From Paenibacillus sp. 32352 (lineage in GTDB: Bacteria; Bacillota; Bacilli; Paenibacillales; NBRC-103111), in NCBI RefSeq assembly GCF_002042965.1, contig NZ_MZNT01000007.1:248001-312000 (forward strand): 64,000 nt of DNA, in the 5' to 3' direction. This document shows, piece after piece, positions 43,477 to 50,327 of the stretch. Position numbers and translations under genes: made by a program. How positions within the stretch are numbered: the first letter of the stretch is position 1; each line of letters begins with the position of its first letter. The notes beneath the pieces are model-generated. The model was given only the letters and a program-made list of their open reading frames with translations, had not been told where the DNA came from and made no database searches.

Positions 43477-44184
43477 TTAGCTTTTGATATGCTCCTCCAG
43501 CTCTGTCCTCGTCCCATCCAAATGCTGCATGCTGTACAGCTCCGCTGCCTGCACATCTTTATCACGGATTGCCTCGTATATTTTCTCATGCTGCTCCGTG
43601 TAATATTGATTATATTGCGGATGGTTAACGAGATTTTCCAGAGAATGACGGAGCACTTCCGAGAAGATACGGTACATATCCGCCAAAACGGCATTTTTGG
43701 TAGCGGCAGCCACAGCGATATGATAGGCTATATCCGCATCCAGATATTCCTTCACCCGGCCTGAGTCTATGGCGGCTTGGCGTTGATCGAGCAGCTCGCG
43801 CATCACTCGCAAATCCTCATCATCCCGTCTGTCGGCGGCCAAACGGGCAGCCTCGATCTCCATCATGCGGCGTACCTCGTAGACCTCCAAAATCTCTGCC
43901 CGCCGCAGCCTGTAATCGAGCGGCTCCTGAATAGGCTTTTGCTGGCATACAAACGTTCCATGACCCTGCCTTTTGTCCAGAAGGCCGGCAGATACAAGTA
44001 CACGGACGGCTTCGCGAATGGTCGACCGGCCTACGCCAAACTGCTCCATCAGCTCCGGTTCGGTAGGAATCTGCATACCTGGAGACAGCTCTCCAAGTGA
44101 AATTTTGCGTTGAAGCTGCTCCACCACATCATCGACGATCTGCTTGCGCTTCACAGTTTGAAAAGATAACGAACCTTTATTCAT
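43477..44184 (-). CDS. GntR-family regulator, FadR/FCD subfamily
   Basis: 235 residues from the ATG at 44184, eight bases after AGGAGA. The N-terminal winged helix is VVEQLQRKISLGELSPGMQIPTEPELMEQFGVGRSTIREAVRVLVSAGLLDKRQGHGTFV, a standard GntR HTH. The all-helical FCD effector domain (about 95-225) has MEIEAARLAADRRDDEDLRVMRELLDQR, DADIAYHIAVAAATKN and the metal-site-like histidines of this class (YHIAV, TEQHEKIYEAI). Such regulators respond to organic acids. Likely target: the adjacent Fsr-family exporter and its own gene. Confidence 0.9.
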   Translation of the reverse strand: MNKGSLSFQTVKRKQIVDDVVEQLQRKISLGELSPGMQIPTEPELMEQFGVGRSTIREAVRVLVSAGLLDKRQGHGTFVCQQKPIQEPLDYRLRRAEILEVYEVRRMMEIEAARLAADRRDDEDLRVMRELLDQRQAAIDSGRVKEYLDADIAYHIAVAAATKNAVLADMYRIFSEVLRHSLENLVNHPQYNQYYTEQHEKIYEAIRDKDVQAAELYSMQHLDGTRTELEEHIKS

Positions 44185-44503
44185 CTGATCATCTCCTGTC
44201 GTTATCTTATTATGAATTGGTAATTGTAGCAATAAGAATGTATGTTCGTCATATTATTAATCTGACATTATGCCCTGGACCCTCGCCAATAACGTTATTT
44301 GGGGAAGGACACGTCTCGTCGATCTTTTCCTTCCACAATTCTACTATCTTTGACTCTTAGCCGCAAAAATAAAATAACCCCACAAAGTGAGGCCATGGCT
44401 TTACAAGCGGATTCAGATGCTTTACGGAGAGCTCCTGTTATAATGATAAAAAGTGCAGGCTGCTTCCAGCTGCACTTAATGGCGGGGACCGAATTCTATT
44501 AGA
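44185..44503. other. Intergenic region with two minus-strand hairpins
   Basis: No gene is supported here. It holds a terminator at 44448-44476 for the membrane protein gene at 44504, a weaker second hairpin at 44371-44392 (CCTCAC-TTT-GTGGGG then TTATTTTATTTT on the minus strand), and the AT-rich upstream region of the GntR gene. Confidence 0.6.
44448..44476 (-). terminator. Terminator of the small membrane protein gene
   Basis: Perfect 8-bp stem AAGTGCAG/CTGCACTT with an inner CTG/CAG pair, followed by TTTTTATC on the minus strand. Confidence 0.85.
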
Positions 44504-44863
44504 CTATACAATGATACTGTAAATACCGACAATCAAAACGACCATAGATATCGAACAGCAAATATACGTATGCATGCCCCGTTTGCGCTGCTTCCATGCC
44601 AGCATGAGCTGCCGCACGGCAAAATACATCCCGGCAACGTTAACGGCAAGAAGCGCTACTGTGAACAGAATGGTTTGTACCGACAATGGCTCCCCCGCGC
44701 CATGATGATGCTCGTGCATCTCCATGGCCCCAAGCAAAATTGGAGCCATTAACCAGTGAATGAGATGAAGGATAAACACAAGAAATACGGAAAATCCGGA
44801 TAGGATCGCATAATTCATCTCCGTCCCCAGAGCTTTTACTTTATGCAGCACTCTCCTATTCAC
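44504..44863 (-). CDS. Small multi-pass membrane protein
   Basis: Up to 119 residues with three membrane segments (ILSGFSVFLVFILHLIHWLMAPILLG; TILFTVALLAVNVAGMYFAV; YICCSISMVVLIVGIYSIIV) and a His-rich loop MEMHEHHHGAGE between the first two, which might bind metal. The start is unsure: a GTG at 44863 overlaps AAGGAG and would be too close, while the ATG at 44818, preceded by GGGGACGGAG, gives a 104-residue protein that begins right before the first helix. No family recognised. The gene stands alone with its own terminator. Confidence 0.65.
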   Translation of the reverse strand: MNRRVLHKVKALGTEMNYAILSGFSVFLVFILHLIHWLMAPILLGAMEMHEHHHGAGEPLSVQTILFTVALLAVNVAGMYFAVRQLMLAWKQRKRGMHTYICCSISMVVLIVGIYSIIV

Positions 44864-44947
44864 TCCTTCAAGCCTGACATTCGAATGTAACGTTCCTTCT
44901 TCTCTTCAACTGTATGTTGCTGCCCTTGTACTTTATGATGATACGTC

Positions 44948-45424
44948 TTATTTAGGATCGAGCTGAACGGTCGCCAGCTTCCCGCTGAGCTGAATCCCCG
45001 TCTTTTTAGTTCCAAATGGCTTAAGGTCCTTGATCAGTGATTCGAGCAGCTCCTTGGCTTGTGCACCTTCCTTGCCCTGGATCTTTATGGTAAATACGAC
45101 CGCATCGCCGGATGTCAAAATTCTTTCTGCCTGCAGCCTTTTCGTATCATAATCATGCTCTTCAATCTGAGGCGTAAGCCGGATTTCTTTAAGCTTGGGT
45201 ATTTTATTTTCTTTTCTCTTGGCCTGCTGGGCTTCTTGCTTGGCGGTACCTGCACCTTCCAGCTTACACGGAGGAGGGCTGCTCATCAGAGAAGTACAGA
45301 TCAGATCTACCTTCAGCTTCTTGGCCATCGCCAAAGCCTCCGATGTGGGGACAACACCCAAATCCTCCCCGTTAATACCTGTCAGTTGAACCTCTGACGC
45401 TTTTATTTTTTCATTCATGATCAT
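44948..45424 (-). CDS. Diverged translation initiation factor IF-3 paralogue
   Basis: 158 residues. The N-terminal domain opens like IF-3 (MNEKIKASEVQLTGINGEDLGVVPTSEALAMAKKLKVDLICTS, then PPPCKL where IF-3 has KPPVCK), and the C-terminal domain keeps KLKEIRLTPQIEEHDYDTKRLQAERILTSGDAVVFTIKIQGKE. But the IF-3 linker start (MDYGKF) is replaced by EGAGTAKQEAQQ, and the C-terminal GR-x-M segment by SGKLATVQLDP. Canonical infC stands in an infC-rpmI-rplT operon; here neither follows. So this is probably a second, altered IF-3-like protein, perhaps a ribosome-binding regulator; the main infC must be elsewhere. AGGTGG lies seven bases before the ATG. Divergent from the gene at 45489, with overlapping promoters. 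Confidence 0.85.
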   Translation of the reverse strand: MIMNEKIKASEVQLTGINGEDLGVVPTSEALAMAKKLKVDLICTSLMSSPPPCKLEGAGTAKQEAQQAKRKENKIPKLKEIRLTPQIEEHDYDTKRLQAERILTSGDAVVFTIKIQGKEGAQAKELLESLIKDLKPFGTKKTGIQLSGKLATVQLDPK

Positions 45425-45454
45425 TGTGATTCCACCTGAACTTTCGTTATAATG
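45425..45454 (+). promoter_or_regulatory. Sigma-A-type promoter
   Basis: TTGTGA (45425-45430), 18-bp spacer, perfect TATAAT (45449-45454), 34 bp before the ATG at 45489. A minus-strand TATAAC overlaps it and could serve the divergent IF-3-like gene. Confidence 0.6.
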
Positions 45455-45488
45455 AAACCTATATTACCGATGATAAGGAGATTTTTCA

Positions 45489-45794
45489 ATGAGCCGCAAA
45501 GAAATGGAAGAACAAATAATAAAAAATTATCAGCAGGACGAGCAAATGATGATTCTTGTTTTCGCCCAATGGTGTATTAATAATGATCTGGACCCTGCAG
45601 CACTGTATCTCCGTGCATACCCGGATCAGTCGGCCAACACTCTTCTCCTGCAAGCTATTGATCTGACTGTATCAAAGGAAGAAGCAGGTGAACTCCCGGA
45701 TGAAACGGTTCTTGGTGTGTTATCTTTGTATGGGAATGAGGATTTAGCTTTCGTTGTGACCGAAGAAATAGCCAAACGGCCCAAAGCTGTCTAA
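45489..45794 (+). CDS. Conserved hypothetical protein
   Basis: 101 residues; AAGGAGA is upstream of the ATG. A soluble, mostly helical, acidic protein (MEEQIIKNYQQDEQMMILVFAQWCINNDLDPAALYLRAYPDQSANTLLLQAIDLTVSKEEAGELPDETVLGVLSLYGNEDLAFVVTEEI). No catalytic motif is visible and I do not recognise the family. It starts divergently from the IF-3-like gene and shares its promoter region. The plus-strand side of the hairpin at 45885-45923 is a possible end point. Confidence 0.7.
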   Translation: MSRKEMEEQIIKNYQQDEQMMILVFAQWCINNDLDPAALYLRAYPDQSANTLLLQAIDLTVSKEEAGELPDETVLGVLSLYGNEDLAFVVTEEIAKRPKAV

Positions 45795-45884
45795 GAATTT
45801 TAAAAGGTGAAGAAGCCCTTAAAGGCAGGACTTCGGCTTCGAAGCTTGAAATCAGCTGCTTGGCGGTCGGATTCGAATGATGTT

Positions 45885-45923
45885 GAAAAAGGGTGAGGGC
45901 TCCTTAGGGAACCTTCACCCTTT
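45885..45923 (-). terminator. Terminator between convergent small genes
   Basis: Outer stem AAAGGGTGA/TCACCCTTT with imperfect inner pairing, TTTTT on the minus strand and TTTCTC on the plus strand. It serves the minus gene at 45954 and perhaps the plus gene at 45489. Confidence 0.75.
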
Positions 45924-45953
45924 CTCACGTTGTAGCAGGCTGTGAAGTTGCAA

Positions 45954-46205
45954 TTATAATGTAAACTCAGGGGATGCCCCTCCCTGGTTTTGCAGCTTTT
46001 CAATTGCTTGACATATTTCATGCTGCCAGGCAGTGTCCTTGACCATAGATGCAGCAAGAGACAGATTGTACAATCCCGCAAGCTTCCTCGCATAAATCGC
46101 ATTGTAATGGAGGCAAGCGTTCACTTCGGACTCTTCTTCCTCTGTCAGTCCCCTTTGTTTTTGCAGTGTCCAGAGCTCTGCCAATCTCCAATGAACCGAT
46201 AGCAA
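45954..46205 (-). CDS. Small conserved hypothetical protein (DUF7667-like)
   Basis: 83 residues from a TTG at 46205, eight bases after AGGGGG. The sequence (VHWRLAELWTLQKQRGLTEEEESEVNACLHYNAIYARKLAGLYNLSLAASMVKDTAWQHEICQAIEKL) has the pattern 'HxRLAELW...LTxEExxEh..CL..NA......L.NLS..AS...D..WQHEIC' that I associate with a Paenibacillus family of small proteins (DUF7667), some of them in prophages. No phage genes are near. Function unknown. A terminator follows at 45885-45923. Confidence 0.65.
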   Translation of the reverse strand: MLSVHWRLAELWTLQKQRGLTEEEESEVNACLHYNAIYARKLAGLYNLSLAASMVKDTAWQHEICQAIEKLQNQGGASPEFTL

Positions 46206-46382
46206 GATTCATTCCCCCTGTCCGTGTCTGTAATATCAACGACGTTACTATTATGGACAACGGGAATCCCGTTTAGACGCCTAGGGCCTGTCCTTGATGA
46301 ATCCCTTTTTGCAACTTATTGATGATTCGAGCCGTCTGATAGGGTGTAATAAAAGAGAGACCTAACTCAAGGGAGAATCCAT

Positions 46383-47078
46383 ATGCCTAAATCATCCAGA
46401 CATCTTCTAATCATAACCTTATCGGCCACCATGTTAGCCGCTGCACTGACCGCTTGCAGCTCTACAGAGAAGCCCGCTGCAGCTTCGCAGGAACCTAGTA
46501 CCCAATCACCGGCTCCAGCACCAACACCAACGCCGTCACCCGATCCTGGCTCAACAGCTCCCCAAACATCGGGACAGGACGTCAAGGGGGCCGCTTCAGG
46601 CTCAACGAATGTCCAAAGCAGCGGGAAGCCGCCGCAGGTTAACGGGACTCAAGCTTACGTGCTGCAAATCATGGAACAGGCAAAGAAAGGGAAGGTACCC
46701 GGCTTCGATTACGCAGCACATAAGAGCCTGATCGATCAGGTAGAGGAAGATTGGGGGAAGCCGGATCAGAAGGATACAGCGGGGTCAGGTATCTATTCAA
46801 CCTACGGCAAGCATAAAGCCGCCTTCGGTTTTAATAAAGGAAGCCTTATTTTCGATGTTCGATCCTATGATTCGAAGCTTCATGAACTGGGCTTCTCTCA
46901 GATCAAATCCGCCTTAGGACAACCTGACGATACGATCGCTAATAAAACCGAAACGATATATGTTTACCAGGCAAACGATCAATTTCAATTGAAATTTATT
47001 ATTCCCTCCTCTACTGGCAAGGTGGATCACATCTCTGTCTTTAGTCCGCAGGATGCCAAAAATTTAATGGCAGGATAA
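46383..47078 (+). CDS. YjgB-like lipoprotein (DUF4309)
   Basis: 231 residues. Lipoprotein signal (LIITLSATMLAAALTAC), then a Pro/Thr/Ser/Ala-rich spacer (about 25-85), then a DUF4309 domain: VLQIMEQAKKGKVPGFDYAAHKSLIDQVEEDWGKPD, GSGIYSTYGKHKAAFGFNKGSLIFDVRSYD and FSQIKSALGQPDDTI. This resembles YjgB of Bacillus. It should be anchored on the outer face of the membrane. The ATG follows AAGGGAG. Convergent with the cytochrome c gene; a shared hairpin lies between them. Function of the family is unknown. Confidence 0.85.
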   Translation: MPKSSRHLLIITLSATMLAAALTACSSTEKPAAASQEPSTQSPAPAPTPTPSPDPGSTAPQTSGQDVKGAASGSTNVQSSGKPPQVNGTQAYVLQIMEQAKKGKVPGFDYAAHKSLIDQVEEDWGKPDQKDTAGSGIYSTYGKHKAAFGFNKGSLIFDVRSYDSKLHELGFSQIKSALGQPDDTIANKTETIYVYQANDQFQLKFIIPSSTGKVDHISVFSPQDAKNLMAG

Positions 47079-47087
47079 ATGAAAACC

Positions 47088-47120
47088 AGGCGGCTCCGCT
47101 TCATAGGAAGTGGGCCGCCT
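47088..47120. terminator. Bidirectional terminator between convergent genes
   Basis: Stem AGGCGGC/GCCGCCT with further pairing GCTTC/GAAGT. Weak T tracts on both sides (TTTCC plus, TGGTTTTC minus). Confidence 0.65.
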
Positions 47121-47126
47121 TTCCGG

Positions 47127-47564
47127 TTATTTTTTGGCTTCAAGCCATGCAGCGATGGCCGTAATTTCTTCTTCCTTCAGCTTGCTCTTGAAGCCCGGCA
47201 TGCCGCCCCCGCCGTTCGTAATTTGATTAACCAGCTGTTCTTGATTCATTTTTGAACCGATCTTTTGAAGATTTTTCTTCTCGCTTCCTTTGCCATCCAG
47301 CGTATCGCCATGACAGGCAATACAATTTTGTTTGACAAGCGATTCCGCGTTAATGGCTGTGGCGGATGACGACTTGCTATCGCCGCCTGCCGCTGGGGTC
47401 GGCGATGGACTTGCAGGAGCAGCTGAGCCTTGCGGCTGCGTCACCTGATTCGAGCTTGAGGCAGCCGGCGGCGCTTGTCCTTCCGTCGCGGATTTAGCGC
47501 TGCATCCGGATAAGGCTAATGCTGCAGTAACGAGGGCTGCTATCGTTGCCATTTGTACCTTCAT
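47127..47564 (-). CDS. Lipoprotein cytochrome c (c551/CccB-like)
   Basis: 145 residues from the ATG at 47564, behind GGAGG. Lipobox LALSGC (Cys21) gives membrane anchoring. A low-complexity Ser/Pro/Ala linker (about 22-70) leads to a small class I cytochrome c domain with the haem motif CIACH (Cys81, Cys84, His85) and an axial methionine in GGGGMPGFKSKL. Small Bacillota c-type cytochromes of this kind pass electrons to terminal oxidases outside the membrane. An 8-5-8 inverted repeat lies about 52 bp upstream of the start and may be an operator. Confidence 0.9.
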   Translation of the reverse strand: MKVQMATIAALVTAALALSGCSAKSATEGQAPPAASSSNQVTQPQGSAAPASPSPTPAAGGDSKSSSATAINAESLVKQNCIACHGDTLDGKGSEKKNLQKIGSKMNQEQLVNQITNGGGGMPGFKSKLKEEEITAIAAWLEAKK

Positions 47565-47615
47565 CAAGCCAACCTCCACTAAGAAATGGTATACTATATT
47601 TATGTAAAAAATTAT

Positions 47616-47636
47616 TACACTACGGATTGTAGTGTA
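47616..47636. promoter_or_regulatory. Inverted repeat upstream of cytochrome c gene
   Basis: Perfect 8-bp arms TACACTAC and GTAGTGTA around GGATT, in the expected promoter region. It has some likeness to BlaI/CopY-type operators (TACA...TGTA), but the regulator is unknown. Confidence 0.5.
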
Positions 47637-47747
47637 TGCAAAGGGGCATTGTCAAGTATTAGCAATAATTCCGTGCAAGAGTGGGCTCGAGATTTCCCGG
47701 TCCGAATCCGTATAAATATCCAAAATCAGGCCGAGCTTACTTCTTCC

Positions 47748-48827
47748 TCAGGTAAGATATTTGCCGCCGCTTGCCCAGACCTGTAATTCTAATTCTTGCT
47801 TTATGCCCATTTCCATTCTCGCTCTTAATTGCATATACTTTTCCATCAACGGATGATCGTATCCCAAGAAAGTGCTGATTCTGCCTGTCAACGTATCATC
47901 CGTATGCTCGTTACCCCATTGAAACAGCTCCTGGAAAAGATCAATGACAGACTCTTGATTGTGCGGGGAAAACCTTACAGGATGCGGAACATCAGCCAGC
48001 TTCAATTCCAACAGGTCGTGCAAAACATAAAGCCAGTGTTCCATCGTTTGTTCATCAGGGATGTGGTCTGCATGCTTCTGAACAACAGGTATCCGGGCTT
48101 TGATATCCGAGATGAGCTCACTGAACGTTAGCTCGACCATTTGCATGGACATATAGCCCCACCAATGGCTCCCCGTTCCAATGCTGTACATTTCCCAAAA
48201 CGGTTCCATTAATATAGATTTTATTTGCTTTTTCTGCGTACTGCCAAACATGGAAATGCCGAGAACCAGCCCCGCATTACAATCCGTCGAAGCCTGCTCA
48301 CCCCATGCAACCAGCCTTGGTACGATTTTTTCATTAGTGAATTTAAAGCTCAAAGCGGGTAAAAATTCAGGGAAAAGCGGCTGCCCATATACCTTTTCCA
48401 GCTCACTCTCCAGCCGCTCCCGATGCGATTCACAAGGAAGGTGCAATAGCCCGAGACAAGCATTTGTGCACAGATGCCAATCGTTAGTACCGATGCAATC
48501 GACCATATAGTCGATATATTTCTCATACCCCATATACCCCATCACATGAAGAATGTCACCAGGCATTTCTTCCTTAAGCTGTCCATGTTCAAAGCAAAAA
48601 CGGGCGATCTCCTCCGCCATGGCGAAGTCTCCGCATCTCATAACAGGGTCAAGCAGCAGCGCGTACCTGTAATCGGAAGGATGCTCTGTGAACATATGAA
48701 ACAAAGCCGCTGCATCTTCCCGGTTTCCGTACTTAGCGGTTATACGGCAATAGGATTCAAGAACGGTTGCATCTATCTTTTGGCCGGATCTCAACAGTTG
48801 TATAAGCTTTTCTGTGTTTGGAATCAT
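47748..48827 (-). CDS. Hypothetical protein, helical-repeat type
   Basis: 359 residues, predicted to be almost wholly alpha-helical with repeated helix-turn-helix pairs (EDAAALFHMFTEHPSDYRYALLLDPVMRCGDFAMAEEIARFCFEHG; ILHVMGYMGYEKYIDYMVDCIGTNDWHLCTNACLGLLHL), in the manner of HEAT- or TPR-like scaffolds. No signal peptide or catalytic motif. The ATG follows AGGAG. It is monocistronic, 145 bp downstream (on the minus strand) of the adenylate kinase gene's stop, with a terminator between. I do not recognise the family. Confidence 0.65.
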   Translation of the reverse strand: MIPNTEKLIQLLRSGQKIDATVLESYCRITAKYGNREDAAALFHMFTEHPSDYRYALLLDPVMRCGDFAMAEEIARFCFEHGQLKEEMPGDILHVMGYMGYEKYIDYMVDCIGTNDWHLCTNACLGLLHLPCESHRERLESELEKVYGQPLFPEFLPALSFKFTNEKIVPRLVAWGEQASTDCNAGLVLGISMFGSTQKKQIKSILMEPFWEMYSIGTGSHWWGYMSMQMVELTFSELISDIKARIPVVQKHADHIPDEQTMEHWLYVLHDLLELKLADVPHPVRFSPHNQESVIDLFQELFQWGNEHTDDTLTGRISTFLGYDHPLMEKYMQLRARMEMGIKQELELQVWASGGKYLT

Positions 48828-48910
48828 TGTTACACTCCTGTTTATATGTAGTCAGCATTTTTCGAGCCCTGTTTCCCAAAAACCAATAACATATCAATTC
48901 TTATATGATT

Positions 48911-48936
48911 AAAAAACACAGGTCCTAGAACCTGTG
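48911..48936 (-). terminator. Terminator of the HAD-adenylate kinase operon
   Basis: Perfect 7-bp stem CACAGGT/ACCTGTG with a 6-base loop and six T on the minus strand, about 40 bp after the kinase stop. Confidence 0.85.
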
Positions 48937-48972
48937 CCTTCTTACCACTTATACCTTACTGAGCATATATTT

Positions 48973-49617
48973 TTAAGGTCCTATCACTTTTTTAATTTGT
49001 GCGGTCACTTCATCCATAGGCCTTAATCCATCTACCGTTCTTAACGTTCCTTCTGAGTTATAAAACTCGCATAAACGTAAAGTCAATTCCTTATTCACGT
49101 TGAGACGCTCCCTTACCGTATCCTCGGAATCATCCTCCCGCTGAATCAAAGGATGCCAGCATGTACTGCAGAGTCCAGGTTGGGCCGGAGGGTTATTTAT
49201 GATATGGTACGTCTCCCCGCATTTACTGCATACCCGTCTCCCGGTTAGCCGCTCTACCAGAACGTCTTCATTCACTTCAACGTAAATGACATGATCAACG
49301 CTTGACGATTTATTAATTAAATACTCCCTTAAGGATATGGCCTGTGCAATATTTCTTGGAAATCCGTCTAATAAAAAGCCATGTTCGCAATCTGCTTGTT
49401 CCAATCGGTTCAGTGCAATCCCAATCGTCACATCATCAGGCACAAGTCCGCCTTTACTCATATACTCTTTGGCCAAAATTCCAAGCTTAGTCTGATCCTG
49501 ATACGCTTGTCTGAACAGATCGCCGGTTGAAATATGCGGAATACGTTGACTCTCGGCAATGAACTTGGCCTGTGTTCCTTTACCCGCTCCAGGCAGCCCT
49601 AACATTATCACATTCAT
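48973..49617 (-). CDS. adk: Adenylate kinase, zinc-type, outside the ribosomal operon
   Basis: 214 residues. P-loop GLPGAGKGTQAKFI, NMP-binding region HISTGDLFRQAY, LLDGFPRNIAQA and a LID with four cysteines (CSKCGETYHIINNPPAQPGLCSTC) that should bind zinc, as in Gram-positive Adk. It converts ATP and AMP to two ADP. Canonical adk sits in the secY-adk-map ribosomal cluster; here it is coupled by an ATGA overlap to a HAD phosphatase gene, so it is probably a second copy. The P-loop reads GLP instead of the usual GPP. Whether it prefers AMP or another nucleotide cannot be told. Confidence 0.88.
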   Translation of the reverse strand: MNVIMLGLPGAGKGTQAKFIAESQRIPHISTGDLFRQAYQDQTKLGILAKEYMSKGGLVPDDVTIGIALNRLEQADCEHGFLLDGFPRNIAQAISLREYLINKSSSVDHVIYVEVNEDVLVERLTGRRVCSKCGETYHIINNPPAQPGLCSTCWHPLIQREDDSEDTVRERLNVNKELTLRLCEFYNSEGTLRTVDGLRPMDEVTAQIKKVIGP

Positions 49618-50195
49618 ACTCTGCCTCCCCCTTCACTTATCAATTGAGAATAGAGCTCTTCATAGTCATTCACATACAGATCCGCCCCGGGAGCGTGATT
49701 CTGAAATAAGCAGGTTCGGAGCCCGATGTGCCTTCCCGGTAGAATATCAATCTCCCGATCTCCAATAACCAAATCGAGCTTATACTTGTCATGCAAATAC
49801 TTGTACGACTCCGGATTAGGCTTACTTGGATAGCCATCACCGCCAGCCACTATCTCTGCAAAATAATGCATCCAACCGTAATACTCCAATATAGGCAGTA
49901 CCTCTATCCGCGGTTTATGTGTCATAATGACATTTACCTCTGCCAATTTCAAAATGGCTTCTACGAAAGGAAATGGCTTCATGTGGCTAGGATGCAGATC
50001 ACGTTCCTTTGTAAAAATCCGGTTCAACTGCTGTTCTCCTAAACCGAATTGCTTAATAGTATGAGAGAATGAGAGCTTCAAATGGTTTAAAATCTCCTCT
50101 TTCGAAACCCTTTCCTCCATAACTTCATACATAATCTCAGTATAAACAGGATACGTGTCGAACAAAGTTCCGTCAAAGTCCCATAAAATATGCAA
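49614..50195 (-). CDS. HAD-family phosphatase
   Basis: 193 residues. Motif I is WDFDGTLFD (Asp6 nucleophile, Asp8), motif II VNVIMTHK, motif III lysine in SKPNPESY, and motif IV VIGDREIDILPGR (GDxxxD). The cap is the small helical type 1 insert of the phosphoglycolate phosphatase-like subfamily. It overlaps the adenylate kinase gene by four bases (ATGA), so the two are co-translated. A nucleotide-linked substrate is possible by this context, which is inference only. Confidence 0.85.
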   Translation of the reverse strand: MHILWDFDGTLFDTYPVYTEIMYEVMEERVSKEEILNHLKLSFSHTIKQFGLGEQQLNRIFTKERDLHPSHMKPFPFVEAILKLAEVNVIMTHKPRIEVLPILEYYGWMHYFAEIVAGGDGYPSKPNPESYKYLHDKYKLDLVIGDREIDILPGRHIGLRTCLFQNHAPGADLYVNDYEELYSQLISEGGGRV

Positions 50196-50327
50196 AGGAT
50201 CCCTCCTTAATATAAAGCCGTAAGGAATATATAGGTAAATATATCATACTTTCAGAGAAAGAATGCGGTACCGATATAGTGAATCGATCTCTTAGGGATG
50301 ATTCTTTATTTATCCCGTGTTGTGAAG

